Assembly (NCBI GenBank): GCA_900469625.1
Contig: UBXV01000008.1
Span: 1 to 64,000 of the forward strand
Reading direction: 5' to 3'
DNA from: Hyphomicrobiales bacterium
GTDB taxonomy: Bacteria > Pseudomonadota > Alphaproteobacteria > Rhizobiales > Rhizobiaceae
DNA length: 64,000 nt
In this document: one piece after another, positions 1 to 9,444 of the stretch
How the letters are laid out: the number at the start of each line of letters is the position of its first letter
Numbering within the stretch: the first letter of the stretch is position 1
Notes under the pieces: model-generated
The model's database searches: none
What the model was told of the DNA's origin: nothing
The model's input: the letters and a program-made list of their open reading frames with translations, nothing else
Made by a program: the position numbers and the translations under genes

Positions 1-371
1 TTGAGGCCGTCGAGCTCGGAACGAAGATGGGAGAGAAAAGCTGATGTCATGGCTGGCCGCTTTCACCGTGAAGAGGACATTTCGTGCCAGACGAGTACCA
101 CGCCAGCTTTCCCGTTGCAGCAAAATCCAGCGATTTGAGGGGTTCGGGCGGCGTTCAACAGGGAAAACGACAGGGCATTGCATGGCGGGGCCACCCACTC
201 GACATTTTATGTCGCGTCCTCGTCCGCGCCGGACAGATTGCTTCGGGGGAATTGCGCATATGTGCGCGGGCGCCGAGGCTGGAACCGTGTGTCCACGTGA
301 GCGCCATCTACCGCGCCGCCGACGCGGCGCGATAGACTGAACGCTTGCCTTGCCTGCGCTTTGGCGCGCCC
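1..371. other. Left-edge region without a recognisable gene
   Basis: No convincing gene is seen here. The third forward frame is open from the window edge to a TGA at 42-44 and reads like the last 13 residues of a protein (ending ...TKMGEKS), so a plus-strand gene may end at 44. The longer open frames that follow are rich in Arg and Pro and look like shadows. A GC-rich hairpin (CGCGCCGC/GCGGCGCG, about 312-331) lies 40 bases past the recQ stop. It has no T tract, so its role as a terminator is doubtful. Confidence 0.3.
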
Positions 372-2237
372 TTAGCCTTCCAGATACCCGTCGATGACAG
401 CCAGGAACGCCTCGCCGTAGCGTTCACGCTTGCTTTCGCCGATGCCGGGGATATCGAGCAATTCGTCGAAACCGCGGGGGCGCTCCTTGGCGAGCGCGAT
501 CAGGGTGGCGTCCGGGAAGACGACATAGGGTGGGACGTTCAGGTCCTTGGCGATGGTGAAGCGTTCGGCGCGCAACAGTTCGAACAGCTCGAGATCCGAA
601 CCGGCGAGATCGGCGCGCTCGCGCTGGCTGCCGGATTTGGCCTGCCGTGCGGCCTTGCCGGTCTGCGGACGGTCCTTGCGAAACAGCACCTGGCGCTCGC
701 GCTTGAACACGGCGCGCGCCTCCGGCTCGAGCTTGATCGCGCCGAAGGCCGTGTGATCGACACTGACGAGACCGGCGGCCAGCAATTGCCGAAAGACCGA
801 TTGCCAGGTCCGCGCCGGCAGGTCCTTGCCGGCACCGAAGACCGGGATATCGACATGGCCGAAACGCTCGGTCTTTTCGTTGACGGTCCCCATCAGCACG
901 TCGACGACATGGCCGGTGCCGAAGCGTTCGCCGGTGCGGTAGACGGCGGCGAGCGCCTTGATCGCGGCCTCGGTCCCGTCCCAGGTTTCGACCGGCTTCA
1001 GGCAGGTGTCGCAATGGCCGCAGCGGCCAGGATGGGCCTCGCCGAAATGCGCGAGAATCGCCTGGCGGCGGCAGCCCGCCGTTTCGCAGATCGCCAGCAG
1101 CGCGTTGAGCTTGCCGCGCTCGATGCGCTTGATGTCGTCGGCGGCCCCGCCCTCGTCGATCATCCGGCGGCGCTGCAGCACGTCGGCCATGCCATAGGCC
1201 ATCCAGACCTCGGACGGCTGGCCGTCGCGGCCGGCACGGCCGGTCTCCTGGTAATAGGCCTCAACCGACCCCGGCAGATCGAGATGGGCGACATAACGCA
1301 CGTCAGGCTTGTCGATGCCCATGCCGAAGGCGACGGTCGCGACCAGGCAGAGACTTTCCTCCTTGAGGAACGCGTCCTGGTTGGCGTCGCGCAGCGTCCG
1401 GTCCATGCCGGCGTGATAGGGCAGCGCGCGGATCCCCTGCCCGTTCAACCACTCGGCCGTATCCTCGACCTTGGCGCGCGACAGACAGTAAACAATACCG
1501 GAGGAGCCGCGAAAGCGCGTGAGGAAACGCAGCAGCTGCTGGCGCGGCTGGTCGCGCTCGACGATTTCATAAGCGATATTGGGACGGTCGAAGCTGGTGG
1601 TGAAGACTTCGGCGCCCTGCAACGACAGACGCTCGATGATGTCTTCACGGGTATGCGGGTCGGCCGTCGCCGTCAGCGCGATGCGCGGCACGCCGGGATA
1701 GCGCTCGGCGAGAAGACCGAGCGTGCGGTACTCCGGCCGGAAATCATGGCCCCATTGCGACACGCAATGGGCCTCGTCGATGGCAAAAAGCGCGATGCGG
1801 GCATTGCCGATGAGGTCGGCGAAACCATCGGTGACGATGCGCTCAGGCGTGACGTAGAGCAGGTCGAGCGTGCCGTCGGCGATCTGCCGGCGCACGGCTA
1901 TGGCCTCCTCACGCGTCAGCGATGAGTTCAGCGCCGCAGCATTGACGCCGAGCTGCTTCAGGGCCTCCACCTGGTCGCGCATCAGGGCGATCAGCGGCGA
2001 GACGACGACGCCGAGGCCAGCGCGGCAAAGAGCCGGGATCTGGAAGCACAGCGACTTGCCGGCACCGGTCGGAAACAGAACGACGGCGTCACCGCCAGCG
2101 GCCACATGCTCGACCACTTCCTGCTGCCGGCCGCGGAAAGCCGAATAGCCATAGACGCGCTTCAGCACATCGAGCGGATTGCCAACACCTTCGGTCTCGA
2201 ACAGGCGCGCGGCGGAGGAAGTCTGTGTGTGCTGCAT
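372..2237 (-). CDS. recQ: ATP-dependent DNA helicase RecQ
   Basis: This is a 3'-5' superfamily 2 DNA helicase of about 621 residues that acts in recombination and repair of stalled forks. The N-terminal helicase core has a Walker A sequence ending GAGKS near residue 60 and a DEAH box ([14 protein letters not shown]) near 153. Motif VI lies in the second RecA domain ([10 protein letters not shown]). A cysteine cluster (CETAGC...CGHCDTC) near 388-415 fits the RecQ zinc-binding domain. It is followed by a winged-helix region and a C-terminal HRDC domain containing DIPGIGES. Length and domain order are normal for bacterial RecQ. It lies downstream of dnaG on the same strand with 162 bases between them, so cotranscription is possible but not shown. 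Confidence 0.97.
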   Translation of the reverse strand: MQHTQTSSAARLFETEGVGNPLDVLKRVYGYSAFRGRQQEVVEHVAAGGDAVVLFPTGAGKSLCFQIPALCRAGLGVVVSPLIALMRDQVEALKQLGVNAAALNSSLTREEAIAVRRQIADGTLDLLYVTPERIVTDGFADLIGNARIALFAIDEAHCVSQWGHDFRPEYRTLGLLAERYPGVPRIALTATADPHTREDIIERLSLQGAEVFTTSFDRPNIAYEIVERDQPRQQLLRFLTRFRGSSGIVYCLSRAKVEDTAEWLNGQGIRALPYHAGMDRTLRDANQDAFLKEESLCLVATVAFGMGIDKPDVRYVAHLDLPGSVEAYYQETGRAGRDGQPSEVWMAYGMADVLQRRRMIDEGGAADDIKRIERGKLNALLAICETAGCRRQAILAHFGEAHPGRCGHCDTCLKPVETWDGTEAAIKALAAVYRTGERFGTGHVVDVLMGTVNEKTERFGHVDIPVFGAGKDLPARTWQSVFRQLLAAGLVSVDHTAFGAIKLEPEARAVFKRERQVLFRKDRPQTGKAARQAKSGSQRERADLAGSDLELFELLRAERFTIAKDLNVPPYVVFPDATLIALAKERPRGFDELLDIPGIGESKRERYGEAFLAVIDGYLEG

Positions 2238-2399
2238 GGAATCGCTTTCGTCGGGCGCCCAGTATGGGGTTTGGGCGGGGCGGATGCAAACTGACGGGCC
2301 GAAACCGGGACGCTGCCCTCAATGACGCAGACGTGTAAGGGGGCCGGCAGGCGGATGACGGGGGTATCGAGTGACAGCCCAAAGGGGGCGGCGACAGGA

Positions 2400-4391
2400 C
2401 TACCGGGCCGCCGGCCCCTTCACCCGTCCCGAAAGCACGCCGAATCCTTCGATGATCGCTTCCTGGTTTTCAAGCCGCGTCACTTCGAGCTGGACTTCCT
2501 GCAAGGTGCGCAGAAGCTGCGGCACGGCTTCGAGGTCTGCCTCCTCCGTCGCATGCGCGAGCTCGCGTTCAAGCTCGCGGCGCTGCCAGTGCAGCGCCTT
2601 GGAGCGCTGGTGCAGCGCCAGCGCCTGCAGGTAGCCCTCGCGGGCATCCTCCGGTGCTGCAGCCGCCGTCGCCGTCCATAGGCGCGCATAGCGGATCTGC
2701 TGGTCGATCGCCGCAATCAGCGGGGCAAAGCCCTCGGCATCCAGCTGCTCCACCAGCCCCTCGCGCGTCAGGCGCGGACCGTTGGCGGCAGCGGCATTCA
2801 GCACCGTTGCCCAGCAACGCTGCAGATCGCGATGGTCGAACTCGATGGTCGAGATCTCGTCATACTCGTCAAACAGCAATTGCGGGTGATTGACGATGGT
2901 GAGCGCCAGTACACTTTCGCGCAGCGACGGCACCGCCTGCTGGCCGCTGACGAGCGACGAGCGCGCCAGGCGATCAGAGATCGCCGTCGGGCCTGACGTG
3001 TTCTGCTGCTGACGCCCGCCGGGGCCACCTCGCTGGCCGCCGCCCTGGCGATTGCCGCGCTCGAACTGGCGCCGCTCACCGCCGCGGCCGGGGCTTGCCG
3101 CCTGCAGGAAGGCATGCAGCCGGTCGCGCATGTCCTGACCATAGTGACGCCGGACGCTTTCGTCGGCGATGACGGCGGTCACCTGCTTGAGTTTCGCTTC
3201 GAGCTCGGCGCGCTTTTCCGGCGTGTCGAACGAGCTGCCCTGGATTTCCCGCAGCCACACCATCTCGGCAAGCGAGCGGGCATTGGCCAGCACCTGGTCG
3301 AAGGGGGCCCGCCCCTCCTGGCGCACGAGATCGTCGGGGTCCTTGCCGTCGGGCAGCATGGCGAACCGCACCGAGCGGCCGGGCTTCAGATGCGGGAGCG
3401 CCAGATCGACGCCGCGGTTGGCGGCGCGGATGCCAGCACCGTCGCCGTCAAAGCACAGCACGGGCTGCGACGTCATCTTCCACAGGAGGTCGAGCTGGTT
3501 TTCGGTGAGCGCGGTGCCAAGCGGGGCAACGGCATTCTCGACGCCGGCCTGATGCAGCGCGATCACGTCCATATAGCCTTCGACCGCAATGATGGTCGCC
3601 GCAGCATCCACCCCGGCCATCGCCCGCCGCGCCCGGGCAAAGTTGTAGAGCACGTTGCCCTTGTGGAAGAGCTCGGTTTCGTTGGAATTGAGATACTTCG
3701 CCGGCGCATCGGGCGACATGGCGCGACCGCCGAAAGCAATCACCTTTTCGCGCGACGACAGGATCGGAAACATGATGCGATCACGGAAGCGATCGTAGGA
3801 AACCGGCACATCGGGCCCATGCACCACCAGGCCGCAGGCCTCGATCTGGTCCTTGGCGATCCCCTTGCCGGCCAGAAATTCCTTGAGCGCATTGCGGCTG
3901 TCGGGCGCAAAACCCAGCCGAAAGGTCTCGATCGTGCGGCCGGTCAGCCCGCGCTCGCGCAGATAAGCGCGCGCCTTGGCGCCATTGGCCTGCTGCAGCT
4001 GGTCCTCGAAGTACTGCGTCGCCAGCTCCATCACGTCGAGCAGGCTGGTGCGTTCCTTCTCGCGTCTCTCGGCCTGCGGGTCGGGCTGCGGCATGGCAAC
4101 GCCTGCCATGTCGGCGATCTGTTGCACCGCCTCCGGGAAGCTCAGGCCTTCGAGATCGGTCAGAAACCGGAAATGATCGCCGGTGACGCCGCAGCCGAAG
4201 CAATGGTAGCGGCCCTTGCGGTCCTCGCAGTGGAAGCTCGGGGACTTCTCGCCGTGGAACGGGCAGCAGGCCCAGTAGTCGCCGCGCGAGACATTGGTCT
4301 TGCGCCGATCCCAGGTGACGCGTTTGGCGATCACGTCCGAAATCGGCACGCGGTCGCGTATCTCGTCAAGAAAGGTCTGTGAAAAGCGCAT
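2400..4391 (-). CDS. dnaG: DNA primase DnaG
   Basis: DnaG makes the RNA primers for leading- and lagging-strand synthesis. The protein is 663 residues from the ATG at 4391 (MRFSQTFLDEI); the frame stays open upstream but that extension is not primase-like. The N-terminal CHC2 zinc ribbon has C43, H46, C64 and C67. The TOPRIM catalytic core contains the conserved EGYMD motif and FDGDGAG. A Gly/Arg/Gln-rich linker precedes the C-terminal helicase-binding domain. In many alphaproteobacteria rpoD follows dnaG directly; here the next gene is recQ. The opposite-strand gene at 4629 is divergent. Confidence 0.97.
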   Translation of the reverse strand: MRFSQTFLDEIRDRVPISDVIAKRVTWDRRKTNVSRGDYWACCPFHGEKSPSFHCEDRKGRYHCFGCGVTGDHFRFLTDLEGLSFPEAVQQIADMAGVAMPQPDPQAERREKERTSLLDVMELATQYFEDQLQQANGAKARAYLRERGLTGRTIETFRLGFAPDSRNALKEFLAGKGIAKDQIEACGLVVHGPDVPVSYDRFRDRIMFPILSSREKVIAFGGRAMSPDAPAKYLNSNETELFHKGNVLYNFARARRAMAGVDAAATIIAVEGYMDVIALHQAGVENAVAPLGTALTENQLDLLWKMTSQPVLCFDGDGAGIRAANRGVDLALPHLKPGRSVRFAMLPDGKDPDDLVRQEGRAPFDQVLANARSLAEMVWLREIQGSSFDTPEKRAELEAKLKQVTAVIADESVRRHYGQDMRDRLHAFLQAASPGRGGERRQFERGNRQGGGQRGGPGGRQQQNTSGPTAISDRLARSSLVSGQQAVPSLRESVLALTIVNHPQLLFDEYDEISTIEFDHRDLQRCWATVLNAAAANGPRLTREGLVEQLDAEGFAPLIAAIDQQIRYARLWTATAAAAPEDAREGYLQALALHQRSKALHWQRRELERELAHATEEADLEAVPQLLRTLQEVQLEVTRLENQEAIIEGFGVLSGRVKGPAAR

Positions 4392-4628
4392 GGATACCCC
4401 TGGTCGATCTTCCATATAGGCGGGCCGAACGCCGGACGCCACAGCGCAAGGCAACCGTGCCCGCAATTCACAGGCTCCGGTCACCGCAATCTCTGCCCAG
4501 GCTTGACCGAGCGGGCCCGACGTCACACGCCAGACGCGAACGCACGCTTTGATGCTGACCGTCCGTCGATCTTGACTCCGATCGGATGCGATAGGATGAA
4601 TTCGCCTCCTGCCCTCGGATCCCGCATC

Positions 4629-5546
4629 ATGGCCATCTCCGTCGAAGCACTTGCATCCAACGCCGGGTTCTTCAACGCCGTGCTCAGCTATGCGCGCGGA
4701 ATGGTGGCGATGTATGGCGCAAACCCGCGGCTCGCTTCGATCTTCGCCTCGCAGCAGCGCTGGCTGATGGCGCAGTCGGGCCTTGCCCTCTACCACGAGC
4801 GCAACCCGCAGGATCCGGCAAGCGGCCTCTATTCCGGACGGTTCATCGACTATATCGTCGCAAACGAGATCGCCAGCCGCAACACGGCCGCCTCCTTCAC
4901 CCAGGAGATGGTCGCCTATCGGTTCGCCCGGCATATCGCCGATCGGCCGGACAAACGGGCGCGACCGCTGGAGCCGACCGAGGCGGCGCTCGACTATGTC
5001 TGGAAATGGCTGCAGGCCCATCTGACTATACTGGACGCGCTCGACGGCGGCGCAAGAGCGGTTGCGCTCGAGCAGGCGCCTGATGTCTTTGCCAGGCTGC
5101 AGCCGGCAATCGCCCATGCGCTCGTCGGCAACGAACGGGTTCGCCGCCCGGGTCCGACCTTCGATCTCTTCACCTGGGTCAATTCCGGCGGCGTCGTCAT
5201 GGACGACCTCTTTTCGCGCATCGCCGCGTTCGATCCGGACGCGCAGCGCACGGAAATCGGTGCCGTGTCATCGAGCGATCTCAGCGATCGCTTCATGATC
5301 TCCAAGACGCATCTGAAGCGCATCTTCGGCAAGGCCGCTGAATTGGGAAGCATGGGGTGGGAAGGCGCGCCGGGCCGTGGCAGCCTCTGGCTGTCGCGGG
5401 ACTTCATCCGCGAGTATTGGGACTATCAGGCAGAGAAATTCGCGCTGATCGACCTTGCCTGTGAAAGGCACTGCGGCACCGCCCGTGCCGCAACGGCGCC
5501 CGCTGCAGACGAGCGGGCGCTGTCGTTTACTTCAGCAGGTCCTTGA
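4629..5546 (+). CDS. Unrecognised protein with a winged-helix-like C-terminal region
   Basis: I do not recognise this gene. From the ATG at 4629 (MAISVEAL) it encodes 305 residues. In-frame starts at 4596 and 4503 are also possible, and the 4596 ATG has a weak purine tract (GATAGG) before it. The protein is soluble and mostly helical. The region around residues 215-265 (SSSDLSDRFMISKTHLKRIF, then a GAPGRGSLWLS wing-like turn) resembles a helix-turn-helix with a beta wing. This suggests a DNA-binding regulator, with the N-terminal two thirds possibly a ligand domain. It is divergent from dnaG and convergent with yqeY, whose stop lies inside its last codons. Confidence 0.7.
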   Translation: MAISVEALASNAGFFNAVLSYARGMVAMYGANPRLASIFASQQRWLMAQSGLALYHERNPQDPASGLYSGRFIDYIVANEIASRNTAASFTQEMVAYRFARHIADRPDKRARPLEPTEAALDYVWKWLQAHLTILDALDGGARAVALEQAPDVFARLQPAIAHALVGNERVRRPGPTFDLFTWVNSGGVVMDDLFSRIAAFDPDAQRTEIGAVSSSDLSDRFMISKTHLKRIFGKAAELGSMGWEGAPGRGSLWLSRDFIREYWDYQAEKFALIDLACERHCGTARAATAPAADERALSFTSAGP

Positions 5547-5976
5547 CCAGGCCCGAGGCCTTGGCGAAGTCCATCTGGCCGGGATAGCGCTCCTTGAGCG
5601 CATTCATGCACTTGCCCATGTCGCGAAGCCCATGTGCGCCGGTTTCCTGGATGACGGAGGCGCAGAGTTCACGCACCTTGTCTTCCGACAGCTGTGCCGG
5701 CAGGAACTGGTTGATGATGGCGACTTCCTGGCGCTCCTGCTCGGCAAGCTCCGGCCGGCCGCCCTGATCGAACATGCGCGCGGATTCCTCGCGCTGCTTG
5801 ATCATCTTGGAGAGGATCTGCAGGATCTCTTCATCCCCGACCGGGTCCTTGCCAAGACCACGGTTGGCGATATCACGGTCCTTGATCGCGGCCTGGATCA
5901 GTCGCACGGTCGAGGTGCGCCGCGTATCCTTGGCCTTCAGGGCTTCTTTCAGTACCTCAGCGAACTGGTCGCGCAT
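5527..5976 (-). CDS. GatB/YqeY domain-containing protein
   Basis: This 149-residue protein starts at MRDQFAEVLKEAL and belongs to the YqeY family. It is all helical and related to the tail domain of the GatB subunit of the tRNA-dependent amidotransferase. Family features visible are RTSTVRLIQAAIKDRDI near the N-terminus, an internal MIKQREES segment, and a C-terminal MGKCMNALKERYPGQMD. The exact function of free-standing YqeY is unsettled; a role in binding charged tRNA is inferred from the GatB relationship. Its 3' end overlaps the end of the convergent gene at 4629-5546 by 20 bases. In related rhizobia it neighbours carA, as here. Confidence 0.93.
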   Translation of the reverse strand: MRDQFAEVLKEALKAKDTRRTSTVRLIQAAIKDRDIANRGLGKDPVGDEEILQILSKMIKQREESARMFDQGGRPELAEQERQEVAIINQFLPAQLSEDKVRELCASVIQETGAHGLRDMGKCMNALKERYPGQMDFAKASGLVKDLLK

Positions 5977-6303
5977 GTCATTACTCCATGTCGAAGCCGG
6001 CCCGCGGTGCTCATGCCCGGAACCGGTTCGATGCGTCAATGTTGTCGTCGTCTTAAACCAGTGTGGCAGGTGCAATCAAACGGATTACACAACCGCTTGA
6101 ATTATAAGGAATTTTATTTCCGGACAATTCACAGCGGCCGGTTGACCGGGCTTTGCGCTTTGGCTATTTTCCCGCACCTGCACGACATCGGCATGTGAGC
6201 ACTTTTCGCGGGGATTCCGCGCGTCCATGCCTGAGCACATGAAATGGCGATCAGCCGCCGGGCTTTCAAGCCCCGCGCTCCACGCCGCAACGGGATAGGA
6301 ACG
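5977..6303. other. Divergent intergenic region between yqeY and carA
   Basis: This 327-base gap holds the divergent promoters of yqeY and carA. The best candidate for carA is TTGACC-N17-TATTTT at 6142-6170, listed separately. Downstream of it, two short hairpins (around 6209-6225 and 6268-6283, the latter GGGCTTTCAAGCCC-like) lie in the predicted leader. I saw no small open frame with a convincing ribosome site. Confidence 0.5.
6142..6170 (+). promoter_or_regulatory. Predicted housekeeping promoter of carA
   Basis: A -35 TTGACC (6142-6147) and a -10 TATTTT (6165-6170) are separated by 17 bases, close to the rhizobial sigma-70 consensus CTTGAC-N17-CTATAT. Transcription would start near 6177, leaving a leader of about 125 bases before the carA ATG. 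The match is by eye only. Confidence 0.55.
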
Positions 6304-7509
6304 ATGACCGCGACACCCGCATGGACCACTGAAAAACCCACCGCATTGCTCGTTCTGGCCGACGGTACCGTGATCGAGGGCAAGGGCATCGGCGCAACCG
6401 GCAAGGTGCAGGCGGAAGTCTGCTTCAACACGGCGCTCACCGGCTACCAGGAAATCCTGACGGACCCTTCCTATCTGAGCCAGATCGTCACCTTCACCTT
6501 CCCGCACATCGGCAACATCGGCGCCAATGACGAGGACATCGAAGACCTGACGCCGGCAGCACGCCACGGCGCGGTCGGCGTCATCTTCAAGGCCGACATC
6601 ACCGATCCCTCGAACTACCGCTCCGTCAAGCACCTGGATGCCTGGCTGAAGGCCCGCGGCATCATCGGCCTCTGCGGCATCGACACCCGGGCGCTCACCG
6701 CCTGGATCCGCGAAAACGGCATGCCCAACGCCGTCATCGCCCACGACCCCTCCGGCGTCTTCGACATCGAGACGCTGAAGGCGGAAGCCAAGGCCTGGAG
6801 CGGGCTCGAAGGTCTCGACCTTGCCAAGGTCGCAACCTCCGGCCAGTCGTCGCAGTGGAGCGAGAAGCCCTGGGTGTGGGACGAAGGCTATTCCACACTC
6901 GGCGAGACCGAGGCTGTCTATCACGTCGTCGCCCTCGACTACGGCGTCAAGCGCAACATCCTGCGCCTCTTCACCGGCCTCAATGCCCGCGTCACCGTGA
7001 TGCCGGCAACGACGAGCGCCGAAGAGGTGCTTGCCCAGAAGCCGGACGGCATCTTCCTCTCCAACGGCCCGGGCGACCCGGCGGCAACCGGCAAGTACGC
7101 CGTGCCGGTCATCCAGGACCTGTTGAAGAGCGACATTCCGGTGTTCGGCATCTGCCTCGGCCACCAGATGCTGGCGCTGGCGCTCGGCGGCAAGACCGAG
7201 AAGATGCACCAGGGCCACCATGGCGCCAACCACCCGGTCAAGGATCACACGACAGGCAAGGTCGAAATCGTCTCGATGAACCACGGTTTCGCGGTCGATT
7301 CGAAGTCGCTGCCTGAAGGCGTTGAAGAGACTCACATTTCGCTGTTCGACGGCACCAATTGCGGCCTGCGCGTCGCCGGCAAGCCGGTGTTTTCGGTGCA
7401 GCACCACCCGGAAGCCTCGCCAGGCCCGCAGGACAGCCATTACCTCTTCCGCCGGTTCATGAACCTGGTGCGCGAGAAGAAGGGCGAACCGGCACTCGCC
7501 GAGCGCTGA
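6304..7509 (+). CDS. carA: Carbamoyl-phosphate synthase small subunit
   Basis: CarA is the glutaminase subunit that feeds ammonia to CarB for carbamoyl phosphate, the precursor of pyrimidines and arginine. From the ATG at 6304 it is 401 residues, the usual length; an in-frame ATG 60 bases upstream would add a basic tail not typical of CarA. The N-terminal small-chain domain contains NTALTGYQEILTDPSY. The C-terminal class I amidotransferase domain has the nucleophile C284 (FGICLGHQM) and the H368/E370 pair in HHPEASPGP. carB is not adjacent: the next gene is a LysR regulator on the other strand. A strong terminator follows. Confidence 0.97.
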   Translation: MTATPAWTTEKPTALLVLADGTVIEGKGIGATGKVQAEVCFNTALTGYQEILTDPSYLSQIVTFTFPHIGNIGANDEDIEDLTPAARHGAVGVIFKADITDPSNYRSVKHLDAWLKARGIIGLCGIDTRALTAWIRENGMPNAVIAHDPSGVFDIETLKAEAKAWSGLEGLDLAKVATSGQSSQWSEKPWVWDEGYSTLGETEAVYHVVALDYGVKRNILRLFTGLNARVTVMPATTSAEEVLAQKPDGIFLSNGPGDPAATGKYAVPVIQDLLKSDIPVFGICLGHQMLALALGGKTEKMHQGHHGANHPVKDHTTGKVEIVSMNHGFAVDSKSLPEGVEETHISLFDGTNCGLRVAGKPVFSVQHHPEASPGPQDSHYLFRRFMNLVREKKGEPALAER

Positions 7510-7531
7510 GCGACCGACCGAGACAAGCTTT

Positions 7532-7557
7532 AAAGGCCCGCCACGCGCGGGCCTTTT
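7532..7557 (+). terminator. Rho-independent terminator of carA
   Basis: AAAGGCCCGC/GCGGGCCTTT forms a GC-rich stem with a very short loop, followed by a TTTT run, 22 bases past the carA stop. Confidence 0.85.
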
Positions 7558-7658
7558 GCATGATGGCGAGCCGTTGGCATGCCGAAAAAAAGCGTAGCCC
7601 GTTCGGGGTCTGTCTCGAACGGGACTGTTCGAGCAGGCGCCTGCACTGCCGCCCAACC

Positions 7659-8549
7659 TCACCCTTCCGGCACATGGGCGACAATAAAGTCGACCACGGC
7701 GCGCACCGATGGCAACTGCCCACGCCGGTGCGGCATCAACAGCGTCGTCGTCACGCTGCCCGCTTCCCAATCCGCAAGCACGCGCACCAGCCTGCCGGCC
7801 TCGATTTCCGCCCGGCAGATCTTGCGCGGCAGCGCGGTGATACCGAGACCTGACACGGCGGCCGACAGCAGCACATCGGATTCGTCGGCCACGAAGCGCG
7901 GCATGGGGCGAACCCGGACGACAACGCCTGCTTCGTTGCGCATCGTCCATCCCTCCGCAGTCAGGGAGGCGAGCAGTCCGTCATGACGGGAAAGCTCGCT
8001 CGGATCGCGCGGATGTCCGCTGGTTTCCAGATAGGCGGGTGACGCCACCAAGAGGATCGCATCCGTTGCCACCCGTCGCTGAACCATGCCGGAATCTGGC
8101 AGCGGCGCAAAGTGGTCACGCACGGCAATGTCGAACCCCTCCTGCACCACATCGACGAAACGGTCGGTCGCGTGCAGCATCACCCGCATCTTCGGATAGG
8201 CCTGCGCCAGCGGCGGCAACAGCCCTGCCAGCATCATCTGCGCCGTCGGCACCGAGGCCGTGATCCTGACGGTGCCACTCGGCTCGGCAAGCCGCCCCTT
8301 GACGACAGCCTCGGCTGCCTCAGCCTCGATCAGCATCGCCGCGGCGTGCCGATAAAAATCCTCGCCGATCTCGGTCACGGTGAAGCGGCGCGAGGTACGG
8401 TTGATCAGCCGCACGCCGAGCGTTCGTTCCAGTTCGGCCACGCGCTTGCTCAGGGTCGATTTCGGCACGTTCAGCGCCCGGGCCGCCGGCGCGAACCCCT
8501 TGTGATCGACCACATGGGCAAAGACGATGAAGTCATTGAGGTTACGCAT
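7659..8549 (-). CDS. LysR-family transcriptional regulator
   Basis: This is a 296-residue LysR regulator from MRNLNDFIVFAHVV; an upstream ATG at 8588 would add 13 residues inside the operator region and is less likely. The N-terminal winged helix (FAPAARALNVPKSTLSKRVA) is followed by the linker helix and a periplasmic-binding-protein-like effector domain starting near residue 90 (GTVRITASVP). It is divergent from the SDR gene at 8664. The 114-base gap between them carries nested perfect inverted repeats, so it very likely regulates that SDR/reductase pair and itself. The effector is unknown. Confidence 0.93.
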   Translation of the reverse strand: MRNLNDFIVFAHVVDHKGFAPAARALNVPKSTLSKRVAELERTLGVRLINRTSRRFTVTEIGEDFYRHAAAMLIEAEAAEAVVKGRLAEPSGTVRITASVPTAQMMLAGLLPPLAQAYPKMRVMLHATDRFVDVVQEGFDIAVRDHFAPLPDSGMVQRRVATDAILLVASPAYLETSGHPRDPSELSRHDGLLASLTAEGWTMRNEAGVVVRVRPMPRFVADESDVLLSAAVSGLGITALPRKICRAEIEAGRLVRVLADWEAGSVTTTLLMPHRRGQLPSVRAVVDFIVAHVPEG

Positions 8550-8566
8550 CGCAGGCCCATTGTCTA

Positions 8567-8617
8567 CAAATGTGGACGATAGATCCACATTTGCCTATCT
8601 TACGCAATATCGTCCAC
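8567..8617. promoter_or_regulatory. Nested inverted repeats, probable LysR operator
   Basis: CAAATGTGGA (8567-8576) and TCCACATTTG (8584-8593) are perfect 10-base arms separated by 7 bases. A second, overlapping pair uses GTGGACGATA (8572-8581) and its exact complement TATCGTCCAC (8608-8617). The whole array sits between the LysR start (8549) and the SDR start (8664), where divergent LysR systems carry their recognition and activation sites. Confidence 0.7.
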
Positions 8618-8663
8618 GAAATTATCTCTTCCCTATCGAAACCGAACATCGAAGGAAGAGACA

Positions 8664-9425
8664 ATGGGTATCTATCAGGACAGGAAAGCGGTCGTCATCG
8701 GCGGCACGCACGGCATGGGCCTTGCCACAGTCGAGCGGCTCGTCGACGGCGGTGCCGAGGTGCTGTTGACCGGCAACAACGAGGCCAACCTCGCCCGGAT
8801 CCAGCAGCGCTTCGGACCGCGCGTCCACGCGGTAAAGTCCGACATCTCCGACCTGGGCCAGATCGCCGTGCTCGGCGCGACGGTCGGGCAGAAGCTCGGC
8901 TCGATCGACCTCCTGCACGTCAATGCCGGCACGTCACTGCTGGAACCCTTCGATCAGGTGACGGAGGCTTCCTACGACCGCCAGTTCACCATCAACACCA
9001 AGGGCGCCTTCTTCACCGTCCAGCGGCTGGCGCCGCTGATCCGCGACGGCGGCTCGATCGTCTTCACCTCGTCCGTCGCCGATGTCGGCGGCCACCCGGG
9101 CATGGCGGTCTATAGCGGCAGCAAGGCGGCGCTGATCTCGTTTGCCTCCGTCTTTGCCGCCGAGCTTCTGCCGCGCGGCATCAGGGTCAACTCGGTCAGC
9201 CCCGGCTTCATCGACACACCGACGAAGGGCGTGGCCGGCGTTACCGATGCGGAGCGCGCCGAATTCAAGGCGCTCGGCGACGCCATCACGCCGATGGGCC
9301 GCAACGGCACGGCCGACGAAGTGGCGCGCGCCGTGCTGTTCCTCGCCTTCGATGCCACTTTCACGACCGGCGCTCGCCTGACCGTCGATGGCGGTCTCGG
9401 CCAGCAATTGTCGCCTGCAGCCTGA
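8664..9425 (+). CDS. SDR-family oxidoreductase
   Basis: This is a 253-residue classical short-chain dehydrogenase/reductase. The cofactor motif GGTHGMG lies near residue 12, the structural NAG near 91 (VNAGTSL), and the active site has Ser in FTSSVAD and the YSGSK Tyr/Lys pair near 151-155. The C-terminus ends in the usual VDGG element. A ribosome site (GGAAGAG) precedes the ATG. It is the first gene of a two-gene unit; the next reductase starts 20 bases downstream. Substrate is unknown; sharing an operon with an imine-reductase-like protein suggests related redox steps on one small molecule. Confidence 0.95.
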   Translation: MGIYQDRKAVVIGGTHGMGLATVERLVDGGAEVLLTGNNEANLARIQQRFGPRVHAVKSDISDLGQIAVLGATVGQKLGSIDLLHVNAGTSLLEPFDQVTEASYDRQFTINTKGAFFTVQRLAPLIRDGGSIVFTSSVADVGGHPGMAVYSGSKAALISFASVFAAELLPRGIRVNSVSPGFIDTPTKGVAGVTDAERAEFKALGDAITPMGRNGTADEVARAVLFLAFDATFTTGARLTVDGGLGQQLSPAA

Positions 9426-9444
9426 AACGGAGGGGAGAAGCACT

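Noticed and set aside
44-340. Short open frames at the left edge as genes
   Set aside because: Composition is Arg/Pro rich, without a ribosome site or family match. The frame could be partly a real downstream gene but it cannot be supported.
345-1925. Long plus-strand open frame of 526 codons opposite recQ
   Set aside because: It lies wholly antisense to recQ and its codon pattern is the reflected third-position GC bias of the real gene. No family is recognisable.
3114-4382. Long plus-strand open frame opposite dnaG
   Set aside because: Antisense shadow of dnaG with the typical Ala/Gly/Arg/His-rich composition and no ribosome site.
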